DNA of 64,000 bases from an uncultured Sulfolobales archaeon (GCA_937921695.1 CAKZTZ010000022.1:1-64000), one strand, 5' to 3'. Shown: positions 50,334 through 60,459, counted from the stretch's first letter. The notes: generated by a model not told the origin, from the letters alone. Numbers and translations are program-made.

Positions 50334-51458
50334 TTGGCCCGCATAAGAGTTGGTATAGTCGGTGTAGGTAACATAGCTTCAATGCTTGTTCAGAGCATAG
50401 AATACTATAAGAGGATAGACTCTAGAGAAGGGCTCATACACGAGGTTATAGGAGGCTACGGGATAGAAGACATAGAATTCTCCTACGCTATAGATGTTTC
50501 AGAAGCTAAAGTAGGGAAAGACCTTTCAGAAGCCATACTAGAGTATCCAAACCTTGTAAGGATGCCCCTAAAAGTCCCCAAGCTAGGGGTAACAGTGAGG
50601 ATGGGAAGAATCCTCGACGGTGTAGCACCACACATGGCTGAGGATTTCAGGCCTTCTAAAACCCACCCGGAGCCGAGCCTAGAAGATATTGTGGGGGAAC
50701 TCCTGGAGAACGATGTTGACGTCCTAGTAAACCTGCTCCCCGTAGGTAGCGAGGAAGCATCAAAGTTCTACGCTGAAGCTGCAGCTAAGGCTGGAGTGTC
50801 TTTCGTGAACGCTATACCAGTATTCATAGCCAGCTCCCGTAACGGGATAGTAGAAGAAGCTTCTATGAGAGGAGCTCCAATACTAGGCGATGACATTAAA
50901 GGGCAGCTGGGCTCCACAATAGTCCACAGGGCTCTAGCGAGCCTCATAAGAATGAGGGGCGCCAAGCTCCTGGAGACTTACCAGCTTAATATAGGTGGTA
51001 ACACAGACTTCAAGAACATGCTTGAACTTGAGAGGCTCTCTAGTAAGAAAGTGAGTAAGACAATGGCGGTAGCTTCAACACAAGAGAAGCCTGAAACACT
51101 AGTTAAGGAAGGTAAAGTTTACGCGGGCCCGAGCGGCTACATACCATTCCTAGGGAACACTAAGATATCACACATGTATATAAAAGTCCAGGCGTTCGCC
51201 GGGAGCGAAGTAGAGATAGAGTTGAGGCTTAAAGTAGATGATAAAGCTATGGCAACCCCGGTCCTAGTAGATACTATAAGAGTAGCTAAAATACTTAAAG
51301 AACATAAAATAGGGGGGAGCATCCCCTGGGCTTCAGCATTCTACTTCAAACACCCCCCAATCCCTGTTAAAAGCGACTATGAAGCCCTCAAAATGCTATA
51401 TGAAGGCCTGGAAAAACTAGGAGCCAAAGTTAAGCCGGTGCTCCTAGAATACTATTAG
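50334..51458 (+). CDS. ino1: myo-Inositol-1-phosphate synthase
   Basis: A 374-residue NAD-dependent enzyme turning glucose 6-phosphate into inositol 1-phosphate. The Rossmann motif GIVGVGNIASMLVQ is at residues 8-21, and conserved GDDIKGQLGSTIVHRAL and NIGGNTDFKNM segments follow. Product feeds archaeal inositol phospholipids and the heat solute di-inositol phosphate. TTG start with GAGGG eight bases upstream. The promoter has two operators shared with the divergent PadR gene. Its stop overlaps the convergent galT gene by four bases. Confidence 0.95.
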   Translation: MARIRVGIVGVGNIASMLVQSIEYYKRIDSREGLIHEVIGGYGIEDIEFSYAIDVSEAKVGKDLSEAILEYPNLVRMPLKVPKLGVTVRMGRILDGVAPHMAEDFRPSKTHPEPSLEDIVGELLENDVDVLVNLLPVGSEEASKFYAEAAAKAGVSFVNAIPVFIASSRNGIVEEASMRGAPILGDDIKGQLGSTIVHRALASLIRMRGAKLLETYQLNIGGNTDFKNMLELERLSSKKVSKTMAVASTQEKPETLVKEGKVYAGPSGYIPFLGNTKISHMYIKVQAFAGSEVEIELRLKVDDKAMATPVLVDTIRVAKILKEHKIGGSIPWASAFYFKHPPIPVKSDYEALKMLYEGLEKLGAKVKPVLLEYY

Positions 51459-52423
51459 CCCTGAAGACATAATAGTATAGATTCCCTAAGCTTCGAAGCA
51501 TTATCCTCAGGCACACTATCGAAAGTAAAGTTACCACCACCCATCTCCATGCCGGCAGCATACTTCAAAACACCCTCACCCCTCATAACCCCGTATATTT
51601 CAAAATGCAAATGGTAAAAGCTATAGTCACCTTTAAGGGGTGCTTGATGCATAACCATTATATAGGGGGAAGGCTTCCTGAAAAGCCTCTTAAACCCGCA
51701 GAGCACAGCTTTCAAAGTTAAAGCTAGCAGCTTAAGCTCCCCCTCTCCTAAATCAGTTAAGAGCTGTAAGTGCCTCCTAGGATAAACATGGGCTTCAAAA
51801 GGCCAGTGAGAGTAGAAAGGCATGAAAGCCGCCCAGCTATCGTTAGAATAGAGGATTCTCACCTTCTCAGATTCCTCAACACTAACTATGTTACAGAATA
51901 AACACCCGCCCCTAGACTCTGTAAACTTTCTAGAATTAGCGAGCTCCCTTTCAACTCTAGCGGGAATAAAGGGGGTTATGTAGACCTGGCTGTGCGGGTG
52001 CGTTAGAGAAACCCCTATTTCAACACCTTTATTCCTAAACCATAATAGGTATTCAGCGTAACTTTTACCCCTCTCTTCCTCCACTAGATCCTTTAATGTT
52101 TCGAGGACTATTTTGATGCTCTCAACGTCTAAATCGCTAATATCGTCAAGGTCGTGTTGCGGGGTTTCAACTATTATTAAAGTCCTACCCGAAGATCTGG
52201 ATTTAACGTAGAACTGGTGGCCCGGCGGTTGAGGAGGCTCTGGAATTAACATTGGATACTTATTCTCTAAAACTAGAACCTTCCACCCATAACCTGTCTC
52301 CGGAGCCCCAGGGCAGAAAGGACAGAAACTTTCCGGGAGCCAGGGCCTCGCGTGCCTGACGCTAGAAACCATAACCCATTCTCCAAGCACCGGGTCCCAT
52401 CTAAGCTCCATTATGTTTCTCAA
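51455..52423 (-). CDS. galT: Galactose-1-phosphate uridylyltransferase
   Basis: A 322-residue HIT-superfamily enzyme of the Leloir pathway, exchanging UMP between UDP-glucose and galactose 1-phosphate. The active-site H-P-H is in THPHSQVY, and zinc-type cysteines appear as CPFCPG and CLFC. The first codons overlap the end of galK by 23 bases; the ATG at codon 5 (52411) is an alternative start. It is cotranscribed with galK. Confidence 0.93.
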   Translation of the reverse strand: MRNIMELRWDPVLGEWVMVSSVRHARPWLPESFCPFCPGAPETGYGWKVLVLENKYPMLIPEPPQPPGHQFYVKSRSSGRTLIIVETPQHDLDDISDLDVESIKIVLETLKDLVEEERGKSYAEYLLWFRNKGVEIGVSLTHPHSQVYITPFIPARVERELANSRKFTESRGGCLFCNIVSVEESEKVRILYSNDSWAAFMPFYSHWPFEAHVYPRRHLQLLTDLGEGELKLLALTLKAVLCGFKRLFRKPSPYIMVMHQAPLKGDYSFYHLHFEIYGVMRGEGVLKYAAGMEMGGGNFTFDSVPEDNASKLRESILLCLQG

Positions 52424-53675
52424 CTCTCAACCCCTCGTCGACTTTCACAATCCACCATCTCTTAATTAAACCTTCCTTCTCAGCCTTCATAGCTATAGTT
52501 TCCCCCACTTTTTCCGAAGGTATGAGGGCTATTACGGCTCCTCCAAGGCCTGCCCCTGAGAGTTTAGCCCCGTAAGCTCCCATGTCTACGGTTAGGTCGA
52601 CGATCTTATCTAATGTTGGGAGGCTTACTTCGTAGAGGTTGCTTAGGAGTTTATGCTGGTACGTCATTATATAGCCTATGAGGGCCATCCTCTCATCACC
52701 ATATCTGCTTACATACTCCTCTACATGTTCAGCGTTAATATTGAGGGTGTCTGCGATACTCTCAACAGTTACACGCTCCCCCCTAATAAGCTTTAGAGCC
52801 ATGACTGTAGATTCATGGGCTTTAATAGTATAAATAATCCTCCCAGCTAGAACGCTAGGTATAGACTTGAGATGAGGCTCTAGCATTTCAACCTTAAGCT
52901 CCCCCCACTTAGGCTCCCAATAGTTACTCCCTAGAAGCCTCCTAACATCCCAGGGGAGGCTTGAGTCTAGGAGAGCTCTGAGAGCCTCGTTCACCTCCCT
53001 CTGCCTCACAGGGTGAATAGAAGCTGTACTATGCCTTATCCCCGAGTCGAGCACGGCGAACAAACCATTAAAATCCAGCTTCTCAACACTATAAGGGGGC
53101 CTAGTCTCTATAAGAACTAAGCCTCCATAAGCCGAAGAATACTGGTCGAGGCGGCCGCAAGGAACACCCATAACATCATGCTCAGCCTCATAAGCAACCT
53201 CAGCAATATCACGCCTAGACATGCCGAGACCCAACACCTCGTTAACAACACCTATAAAAGCAACAAGCAAAGTACCACTACTGCCCAAACCACCACCTAT
53301 GGGGACACTACTCCTAACCCAAACATCTAAACCCTCAACAGGGAAGCCTCGCAACATTAAAGCTATTAAAGCAGCCCTAAAATAATCTCCAAACCACCGG
53401 CCGCCCAAAAGCCTTAGCCCATCAACATTAAAAGAATCGGAGAACTCTAGATACTCATCCCTCAAATTCCCCGAAGCAACCCTCACAATCTTATCAACCC
53501 TCCTACGAGCAGCAACAAAAGCCCTAAGATTCACCCCCACACCAACCACGGGGAGGCCTTTATAGTCCTGGTGTGTGTTCAAGAAATCAAGCCTCCCCGG
53601 GGCCGAAACAACAATATCGGCCCCCTTACTGAAATATCCTGCAAACTCTTTTAAAACAGTTTCTAGAAGCTCCAA
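52401..53675 (-). CDS. galK: Galactokinase (GHMP family)
   Basis: A 424-residue GHMP kinase. The N-terminal APGRLDFLNTHQDYKG is the sugar-binding signature, PIGGGLGSSGTLLVAF the ATP loop, and LSGAGLGGAVIAL the third motif. It phosphorylates galactose, or possibly another sugar such as N-acetylgalactosamine, since archaeal members vary. First gene of a galK-galT pair. Its 5' part is strongly G+T-rich on the coding strand. Confidence 0.9.
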   Translation of the reverse strand: MELLETVLKEFAGYFSKGADIVVSAPGRLDFLNTHQDYKGLPVVGVGVNLRAFVAARRRVDKIVRVASGNLRDEYLEFSDSFNVDGLRLLGGRWFGDYFRAALIALMLRGFPVEGLDVWVRSSVPIGGGLGSSGTLLVAFIGVVNEVLGLGMSRRDIAEVAYEAEHDVMGVPCGRLDQYSSAYGGLVLIETRPPYSVEKLDFNGLFAVLDSGIRHSTASIHPVRQREVNEALRALLDSSLPWDVRRLLGSNYWEPKWGELKVEMLEPHLKSIPSVLAGRIIYTIKAHESTVMALKLIRGERVTVESIADTLNINAEHVEEYVSRYGDERMALIGYIMTYQHKLLSNLYEVSLPTLDKIVDLTVDMGAYGAKLSGAGLGGAVIALIPSEKVGETIAMKAEKEGLIKRWWIVKVDEGLRVEKHNGA

Positions 53676-54098
53676 GCTAGAGCCTCCCCGGGGCTTAAAA
53701 TAGCCGTGGGAAACTTAAATGCTACCCTAACAACTCTTGGATAACATAGCTCTTTGAACTCTAGCTAGGAAGCTTTAGAGTTTTAGGCATGATCCTTGAG
53801 ACTCGTTCATGGGTTATGAGCTCATTAAGGGCTTCATCGGCGGCCACCGCTGAGGCAATTTTTGCGGGTATTGTGAGGGGGTGTCCCCGCCTCTAACAGC
53901 TATAGTTATTCTCGAGCGGACTTACCTATAATAGCTGGGAAAGCTTAAAAACTTTCACCCAGCTTAAAGTCTACATATAGTGTGAGAGGGTTCTAGCGAG
54001 ATGTTAAGTCAGGGTGGCCTAGTTTAAGGCGTAAGTATTTAATCTTTAAATGTTAATAGTGTCTTTGGCTTACCCTGTATGAAGGTAGTAGGGGAGGG
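53676..54098. other. Intergenic region
   Basis: About 420 bases upstream of both galK and a membrane protein gene. It contains AT-rich promoter-like sequence near its right end (TATTTAATCTTTAAATG around 54037-54053). I see no gene, tRNA or strong repeat. Confidence 0.55.
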
Positions 54099-54668
54099 GT
54101 GTTTTCTCTGGCTCGGCTTATGGTTGGCAGGGTTGAGGCGTTTGCTGGGGGTTTGTTTCTCCTGCTAGCCCCCTTAGTCTTTTGGGCTAATCTTGGCTTT
54201 GTAGCTCTGGTTTTAGGTGTTTTAGGTGTTTTGTTTGCTCTTCAGTGTTTTAGGGTCCTCTATAGGTTATATGGGGAGGGCCGGGCGTGGGATGATGTGA
54301 GGCATGGTTTTATCATGGCTGGTTTCGGCTTGTTTACTTTCTATGTTTCAAGCCTCTCCAGTATTATAGTGGGGGGCTATGGGTTTAGAGAGTTGACGCT
54401 TATTCCTTCAGCTGTTAACGCTATAGGGTCTCTAAGTGTTTTACATCTCCTGGCCTTCTTAGCTTCATATACTTTAATACTAGCTGGGGCTTTCAAAGCT
54501 TGGAGGGGGCTTGAAGTCCTAGCTTATAAGAGTAGAGAGAATATTTTGAAAGTCCTCGCATTAATAATAATAGCCTCAGCGGTTACACTCTCGCTCACGC
54601 TATCAACAATAGCCTTAGGCGCCGCCCTGCTAGTCTTAGCTGTACATGGAAAACCTAGAGCTCCATGA
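54099..54668 (+). CDS. Hypothetical polytopic membrane protein
   Basis: A 189-residue protein with about five or six hydrophobic helices (around 10-30, 33-52, 70-90, 112-135, 150-170 and 172-186). It may be related to crenarchaeal DUF973 proteins, but I am not sure. GTG start with GGGGAGGGG six to ten bases upstream. No neighbour on the same transcript. Confidence 0.6.
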   Translation: MFSLARLMVGRVEAFAGGLFLLLAPLVFWANLGFVALVLGVLGVLFALQCFRVLYRLYGEGRAWDDVRHGFIMAGFGLFTFYVSSLSSIIVGGYGFRELTLIPSAVNAIGSLSVLHLLAFLASYTLILAGAFKAWRGLEVLAYKSRENILKVLALIIIASAVTLSLTLSTIALGAALLVLAVHGKPRAP

Positions 54669-54879
54669 TTTAATGAAGGGCGCCCGCGGGAGCCAGCCTC
54701 ACAGCATCCCCTACGGGACTCTTAGCAGGCCCCGCGCCACGAACTAGTTAGAATCTAGAAGCTATATATTTTATAGTAGGACATCATAAACCCTCTTCTA
54801 AGCTTTCAGACCCTTAGTTCTTTCAGGTTTCGACTTATGGGTGTTGTCTGTTTTTAAGGCTTATTTTAAGTTTTAGTTT

Positions 54880-56382
54880 GTGGTGTCCGGCTTGCTATAT
54901 AGTAGGCCCCCCTCTGTAGAGGTTTATCTCGGGGACCCGTTTAGCTCAGACTGTAAATCTATTGTCGTCCCCGTATTTCAGGCTGGCGGGGGTGTTGATT
55001 TGGGTTCTGTGGGGTTTTTCGATAGGAATGAGCAGCTTAGGGGTGCTGTCGAGCTGGGGGTTTTTAAGGCTTCTGTGGGTGAGGTTTATAAGAGTGTTGT
55101 TGATGGGAGGCTTGTCGTCTACTCCGGGGTTGGGCCTAGGGAGGGTGATTTCTACCAGGTTCTGGAGAATGTTAGGAGGGGTGTGGCTGCCGGGTTAAAG
55201 TCTATTGTTGAGGGCTTCCAGTGTACTCTCCTCTCTTTGAAGGGTCTCGACTCTAAGGCTGCTTTTGAAGCTCTCGTCGCAGCCCTCCTAGCATCTTATA
55301 GGTTTGAGGCTTTCTCGAGCGAGAAGAAGAGGGTTTTAGGGAAAGTCTTGGTTGATAGGGATGACATATGGGTAGAGTTTGCAACTGCTATGGCTGAAGG
55401 AGTCTACCTAGCTAGGGATGTGGCTAACGCGCCCCCACACGAGCTCACACCTTCTAAGCTCGCTGAAACAGTGGAGAACCTCTTCTCCAGCCTTAAAAAT
55501 GTTGAGGTTGAGGTTTCCGATTTTGAGAGGCTTGTCAGGGAGGGTTTCGGCGGCATAGTTAATGTTGGCATGGGCTCCGAGGAGAAGCCTAGGCTAATAG
55601 CTGTTAAATACGTGGGGGCTGAGGGTAAACCTTTAACCCTCATAGGTAAAACTGTGGTTTTCGATAGTGGAGGCGTGAACTTGAAGACTGGAGAGTCTAT
55701 ATTCTACATGAGGGCTGACAAAGCTGGAGGCGCTACAGTACTCGGAGTATTATGGGCGGCGGCGAAACTAGGCTTGAAAGTCAACCTTGTAGGCCTACTA
55801 CCGGCTGTCATCAACGTGCCCAGCGGGAGCTCCTACTTACCTAGCGACATTATAAGGATGTGGGATGGAACTAGGGTTGAGATAGCTAACACAGATGCTG
55901 AGGGCAGGCTCATAGTGGGGGATGCTATAGCTTACGCCGCTAAAGCCCTAGACTCTTCAGAAATCGTAAACCTCGCTACACTCACTGGAGCAATAGTGGT
56001 CGCCTTGGGCCCCCTAATAGCGGGGCTGTTCACTAGAGATGAAAAGCTTAGGGAGGAGCTCCTCCACTCTTCTAAGAGCACGGGGGAGAAACTGTGGCCC
56101 ATGCCTATGGAGGATGAGTATAAAGCGTGGCTAACGCAGAAAACAATAGGAGACATAATTAACTCCGGCACCCGCACTGGGGGCGCCATATATGGGGCTT
56201 TGTTCCTAGAAAGGTTCTCACACGGGAAGCCTTTCGCCCACCTGGATATAGCTGGGCCTGGGATGGGCTATGAAGCTGGCCAAATAGCCCCCCCATACTG
56301 GCCTGATAAGGGGTTAGCCCCGGGCTTCGGCGTCAGGCTATTGCTAGACTATATAGCTAGGAGGGTTTCGGGGTCGGCTTAG
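54880..56382 (+). CDS. pepA: Leucyl aminopeptidase (M17 family)
   Basis: A 500-residue cytoplasmic metallo-aminopeptidase. The two-metal site is in VVFDSGGVNLK and the signature NTDAEGRL, with the catalytic Lys/Arg region FYMRADKAGGATVLG. It removes N-terminal residues from peptides, fitting peptide fermentation. GTG start. The DUF711 gene follows after two bases, so they form an operon. Confidence 0.94.
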   Translation: MVSGLLYSRPPSVEVYLGDPFSSDCKSIVVPVFQAGGGVDLGSVGFFDRNEQLRGAVELGVFKASVGEVYKSVVDGRLVVYSGVGPREGDFYQVLENVRRGVAAGLKSIVEGFQCTLLSLKGLDSKAAFEALVAALLASYRFEAFSSEKKRVLGKVLVDRDDIWVEFATAMAEGVYLARDVANAPPHELTPSKLAETVENLFSSLKNVEVEVSDFERLVREGFGGIVNVGMGSEEKPRLIAVKYVGAEGKPLTLIGKTVVFDSGGVNLKTGESIFYMRADKAGGATVLGVLWAAAKLGLKVNLVGLLPAVINVPSGSSYLPSDIIRMWDGTRVEIANTDAEGRLIVGDAIAYAAKALDSSEIVNLATLTGAIVVALGPLIAGLFTRDEKLREELLHSSKSTGEKLWPMPMEDEYKAWLTQKTIGDIINSGTRTGGAIYGALFLERFSHGKPFAHLDIAGPGMGYEAGQIAPPYWPDKGLAPGFGVRLLLDYIARRVSGSA

Positions 56383-56384
56383 AA

Positions 56385-57470
56385 TTGGCAGGGTTCACTG
56401 TGAGGGCTCTAGTCTTACACCTCTCAAGGGATGCTGTTGAGAGTGAAGCTGCTCTAGAAACACTAGTTTATAAGCTTCTAGAGGCTAAAGACACTGTAGA
56501 GTCCAGCCTTAACGTTAGAGTTGATAGTTTGAGAGTAACAGCCCCACCCCCCGTAGACCCTATAAGTCTAATGGATACTGTTGAGAACGTTAAACCTGAA
56601 GGTGTCTTAGTCTCAATAGGAAACCTGGAGAGCTCGCGTAAAAGCTTAGATTACGAGGTTAAAGAAGCTGTCTCCAGGGGCTTCTATGTTGGAATACTCT
56701 TAGAAGAACACTCGTGGAGCCACGCTAGGAGGCTCTCTAAACTAGTCCATGAAATAGCTGAAGAGTCCCCGGATAACGCTGTCAGGCTGGGAGTCAACAC
56801 CCTAGGCTCCCCAATATACACCCCCTACTATCCCCTAAGCTACTCCCCGGGGGATGGGAATAGTGTGACAGTAGCGCTCACATACCCAAACTATTTGAAA
56901 GAAGCCTACCAGAAAGGGGGCCTTGAAAATCTAAAGAAGGCGGTCGAAGAAGCTGCGGTAGTAGCGCTCAAAGCCCTAAACATAGCTACGTCTACAGTCA
57001 AAGCAGAGCCTGGAGGCGTAGACTTGAGCGTATCCCCCTGGATGGAAGAGTCTTCCCTAGGACTAGCTGAAACAATAGCGGGCGTTAGAATGCCAAAGCC
57101 GGGCTTCGCCCTCGGAGTAAGCCTCGTAAATGAAGCTCTAGAAACAGTAGCTTCAAAAATAGGGGCTGTAGGCTTCAACCAGCTCCAGCTACCAGTAGCT
57201 GAAGACTCGAAGCTTAAAGCTAGAGTGAGCGAGGGCGACACCACAGCGAGAGACCTGGCGAGACTAGCGGGGGCTTGCCTAGCGGGCTTAGACCTCGCAG
57301 TAGTGCCTGCAGACTTGGAAGGTGTAGCGGGCCTCATACTAGAAGTAGCAGCTTACTCGAAGTCTAAGAGGAAACCCCTAGGGGTGAGGATAATACCATT
57401 GGAAGGGGTGGAGCCTGGGGATAAGATACAACTAGCAAGGTTTGGGGAAACACCGGTGATACCTATATAG
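56385..57470 (+). CDS. DUF711 family protein
   Basis: A 361-residue DUF711 (UPF0210-like) protein, recognised by the C-terminal VGFNQLQLPVAEDSKLKARV, ACLAGLDLAVVPAD and YSKSKRKPLGVRIIP segments. Function unknown. It starts (TTG) two bases after the aminopeptidase stop and is likely translated from the same mRNA, so a part in peptide or amino acid handling is possible but unproved. Confidence 0.8.
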   Translation: MAGFTVRALVLHLSRDAVESEAALETLVYKLLEAKDTVESSLNVRVDSLRVTAPPPVDPISLMDTVENVKPEGVLVSIGNLESSRKSLDYEVKEAVSRGFYVGILLEEHSWSHARRLSKLVHEIAEESPDNAVRLGVNTLGSPIYTPYYPLSYSPGDGNSVTVALTYPNYLKEAYQKGGLENLKKAVEEAAVVALKALNIATSTVKAEPGGVDLSVSPWMEESSLGLAETIAGVRMPKPGFALGVSLVNEALETVASKIGAVGFNQLQLPVAEDSKLKARVSEGDTTARDLARLAGACLAGLDLAVVPADLEGVAGLILEVAAYSKSKRKPLGVRIIPLEGVEPGDKIQLARFGETPVIPI

Positions 57471-57547
57471 CATGGTGGCGGGCGTGCTCCCGCGCTAGTA
57501 CCTTTACATGTATAATTCATAGCGTCTGCCTGGCTATGTTAAAAGTC

Positions 57548-57565
57548 TTCTTTTTGTTTTTATTT
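57548..57565 (+). terminator. T-rich terminator after DUF711
   Basis: Two runs of five T separated by G, about 80 bases after the DUF711 stop and just at the end of the convergent enolase gene. Confidence 0.45.
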
Positions 57566-58834
57566 AAATGCTTTTACCCCAGGGTATACTGCTGTGGGGC
57601 CTAGCTCTTCTTCTATCTCTATTAGCCTGTTGTATTTAGCTGTTCTCTCGCTCCTCGCCGGGGCCCCTGTTTTTATTAGCCCTGTGTTTAGGGCTACTGC
57701 TAGGTCTGCTATGAAATTGTCTTCGGTGTCCCCGCTTCTATGGCTTACTATTATTTTTAGCCCGGTTTTCAACGCTAGGTTTGCGAAGTCTAGGGCTTCG
57801 CTTAGAGTGCCTATCTGGTTGACTTTCAATATAGCCCCTGTTGATGCTCCCAGCTCCACTCCTCTAGCTAAATGTTTAGGGTTCGTAGTGTATAGGTCGT
57901 CGCCTACTATTAAAGTTTTCCCAGCTAGTTTACCCGTAAGTTTTCTCGTAGACTCTAGGTCGTCTTCGTTGAAAGGATCTTCTATGTAGGCTATTGGATG
58001 CTCAGAGGCTATGCTTAAATAGTATTCGAGGAGCTCCCCAGCAGTCCACACTCTCCCATCAACTTTGTAAGTTCCAGACTCAGAATCGTATAGCTGGCTT
58101 GCAGCAGCATCCACCCCTAAGAGCACGTGGGACTCGCTGTAGCCTGCGCGTTTAACAGCATCTTCAAGGGCTTTAAAAGCTTCAGAGGAAATCTTCATGG
58201 GGGGCGCGAAACCCCCCTCGTCGCCGACGTTTAAAGAGCTCTTACCATACTTTTCTTTTAAGAGCTCCTTAAGGCTCCAGTAAACTTCTACTGAAAGCCT
58301 AAGAGCCTCTATGAAACTGTCAGCACCTGCAGGTATAACTATGAACTCCTGAAAGCCCAGCTCGTTCCCCGCGTGGACGCCCCCGTTAATCATGTTCATT
58401 AAAGGTACTGGGAGTGTTGAAGCCCCCACACCTCCAAGGTACCTGTAGAGGGGTGTTGACAACTGTTCTGATGCCGCCTTAGCCACAGCTAGGCTTGTAG
58501 CTGTAGTAGCGTTAGCTCCTAGCCTCGACTTGTTAGGAGTTCCATCTAACGCTTGAAGTATACCATCTATATACCTCTGCATCCTAACATCTAACCCTTT
58601 AAGCCTAGGAGCTATGACCTCGTTAACATTGCTGACAGCAAGCCCGACACCCCTCCCAGCCCACCTTAAACCTCCATCCCTCAACTCTAAAGCCTCCCCA
58701 GCCCCCCTACTAGCCCCGCTAGGAGCTAAGGCTACACCCTTAGAGCCCCCGGCAGTCCTCACTATAACCCTAACTGTTGGAGACCCCCTCGAGTCGAGAG
58801 CATACCCCCCTCTAACCTCTACTATTTCAAACAA
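57560..58834 (-). CDS. eno: Enolase
   Basis: A 424-residue glycolytic enolase, converting 2-phosphoglycerate to phosphoenolpyruvate. It carries ALDSRGSPTVRV near the N-terminus, GGVHAGNELGFQEF, the metal-binding Asp and Glu of LLGVDAAAS and AYIEDPF, and the catalytic loop VSHRSGDTEDNF. The frame is open to 58912, but the added 26 residues are not enolase-like; TTG 58834 gives the usual start (FEIVEV) with GGTG six bases upstream. Confidence 0.95.
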   Translation of the reverse strand: MFEIVEVRGGYALDSRGSPTVRVIVRTAGGSKGVALAPSGASRGAGEALELRDGGLRWAGRGVGLAVSNVNEVIAPRLKGLDVRMQRYIDGILQALDGTPNKSRLGANATTATSLAVAKAASEQLSTPLYRYLGGVGASTLPVPLMNMINGGVHAGNELGFQEFIVIPAGADSFIEALRLSVEVYWSLKELLKEKYGKSSLNVGDEGGFAPPMKISSEAFKALEDAVKRAGYSESHVLLGVDAAASQLYDSESGTYKVDGRVWTAGELLEYYLSIASEHPIAYIEDPFNEDDLESTRKLTGKLAGKTLIVGDDLYTTNPKHLARGVELGASTGAILKVNQIGTLSEALDFANLALKTGLKIIVSHRSGDTEDNFIADLAVALNTGLIKTGAPARSERTAKYNRLIEIEEELGPTAVYPGVKAFK

Positions 58835-59133
58835 CAGCAACACCCACAGTATAGAGGGAAAAGCTGGAATTTTAACGTTTTCATTAAAAACTACTAAGTT
58901 AAAAACCCTCAAACATAGGATGTAAAGTATTGATGGGAGACTTTAAAGGAGCAGACTTCAACAGCTATAGGGTAACAAGCTTAACCCACCCCCTCTCAAC
59001 ATAATCGCGTAGAGTCATATAACTTATAGCTAGCCTTTGACAATGCTTAATAGCACTATCCAGGCACTCTATTTAACCTATATAACATTGTGTGAGCTAT
59101 GTTTATAAGCATGAGAGACATACTGGCACTCTG

Positions 59134-60459
59134 GTGGCTGCTTTGGGGTTTAAGCCTAGCACAATACTAGGGTTGGCTCTAGCGGCTCTAGTAGCGCTAG
59201 CCTGCATGCAGGCTGGTGTTGTTGAAGGGCAGGTTAAACTTTTAACTTCAGAGGTTAAAGATGGGAGGCTCATAGTCTCCAGCCAGTTCTACACTATCGT
59301 TATGGATTTTAGGAGGGGCGCTTCAATAGTGAACTGGACTATAAGAACTCCGGAAGGCCCTGTTAACCTTATAGGTAGTGGAGACTTCCTAGCTTCAGTC
59401 CTCTTAAACGCTTACACTAAGAACCTTACGGGGGTTTACGAGTTCACATATAAGGGTAAGAAGCTTAAAATCCCCCTCTCAACACTAGCCTATAAGCCCT
59501 GGAGTTATGAAGTGCTAGCTAACACTAGTGAACTCCTAACAGTGAAGCTAACCCCGAGCCCTGAAGCTTTGAAAGATGTGGAGCCCCTCCAAGTATTCGT
59601 TACAGTAAAGTTTAAGGTTTGGAGCCCCTCCATAGAATACGAGGTCTTATTAATAAACGTTTCAAACGAAACTATAACCCTTAAAGGCCCCTTCGGAGGC
59701 CCTGAAGTGCTCCTAGTAGTTGACGATGGGCATCCGAAAGACTGGCTCATGTCTATTGCCGACTCAGGCCTCTCATATTTTGGGGGCAAAGCTAGCGAAG
59801 AGACTGAGACTCCTATGAGAGCGTCAGCCCTAGAAGCTGCAGCTTTAATAAGGACTATAGAGCCGGGGAACACGAGTGTAATACGTTATATGGCGGGCTT
59901 CAAACCCCTAGAGCCTCTAAGCTACACCCTAGTATTCTATAGGGGGTTTGAAGTAGAAAATACCACAGTTGAAACCCCTGTTGTCCTTAGGGCAATAGCG
60001 GGCCCAGCTATACTAGCTCCAGGGGATAGTAAGACGTTTAGGTTCACAGTATCATATGTGCAGGGTAACGCCCGCCTAGCCGCGCTAGCAGGCTTAGAGC
60101 CAGCCCTTATAGTGGCTAGCCCAGGATTCCTGCTAGACATATTTGAAATCATAGAATTAGAGGCTAGGATTAGAGAGCTTGGAAACCTAATAAAGAATTT
60201 AACTGGAACCGTGGACAAGCTCAATAGCAAGGTTAGAGAGCTTGAAGGTAGAGACGCTTACTGGCAGAACGAGCTCTCAATTAGAGACTCGCAGATAAAG
60301 AGTCTAGAGTCTTCGCTTAAAAGACAATCCATCATTTCAATAGGGCTCCTAGGCCTAGGAGTAGTCTTAGGGGTTGCAGGCGGCTTCATAGCCTCAAAAC
60401 TTAGAATGGAGGCTGCTGTGGCGGCTAGGAAAGAGAAGCCTGTAAGGAAAAAACGTTAA
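59134..60459 (+). CDS. Secreted beta-sandwich protein with coiled coil and membrane anchor
   Basis: A protein of about 441 residues: signal peptide (about 1-33), a long beta-rich domain, a coiled coil (about 335-395), a transmembrane helix (about 399-423) and a Lys/Arg-rich tail. The segment SQFYTIVMDFRRGASIVNWTI resembles the galactose-mutarotase-like outer domain of YidC, so an insertase-related or sugar-binding role is conceivable. I do not recognise the family. The frame opens at GTG 59092, but a CTATATAAC box near 59077-59085 puts transcription start after that, so I prefer GTG 59134, which also gives a normal signal peptide. It overlaps the MmgE gene by four bases. Confidence 0.62.
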   Translation: MAALGFKPSTILGLALAALVALACMQAGVVEGQVKLLTSEVKDGRLIVSSQFYTIVMDFRRGASIVNWTIRTPEGPVNLIGSGDFLASVLLNAYTKNLTGVYEFTYKGKKLKIPLSTLAYKPWSYEVLANTSELLTVKLTPSPEALKDVEPLQVFVTVKFKVWSPSIEYEVLLINVSNETITLKGPFGGPEVLLVVDDGHPKDWLMSIADSGLSYFGGKASEETETPMRASALEAAALIRTIEPGNTSVIRYMAGFKPLEPLSYTLVFYRGFEVENTTVETPVVLRAIAGPAILAPGDSKTFRFTVSYVQGNARLAALAGLEPALIVASPGFLLDIFEIIELEARIRELGNLIKNLTGTVDKLNSKVRELEGRDAYWQNELSIRDSQIKSLESSLKRQSIISIGLLGLGVVLGVAGGFIASKLRMEAAVAARKEKPVRKKR

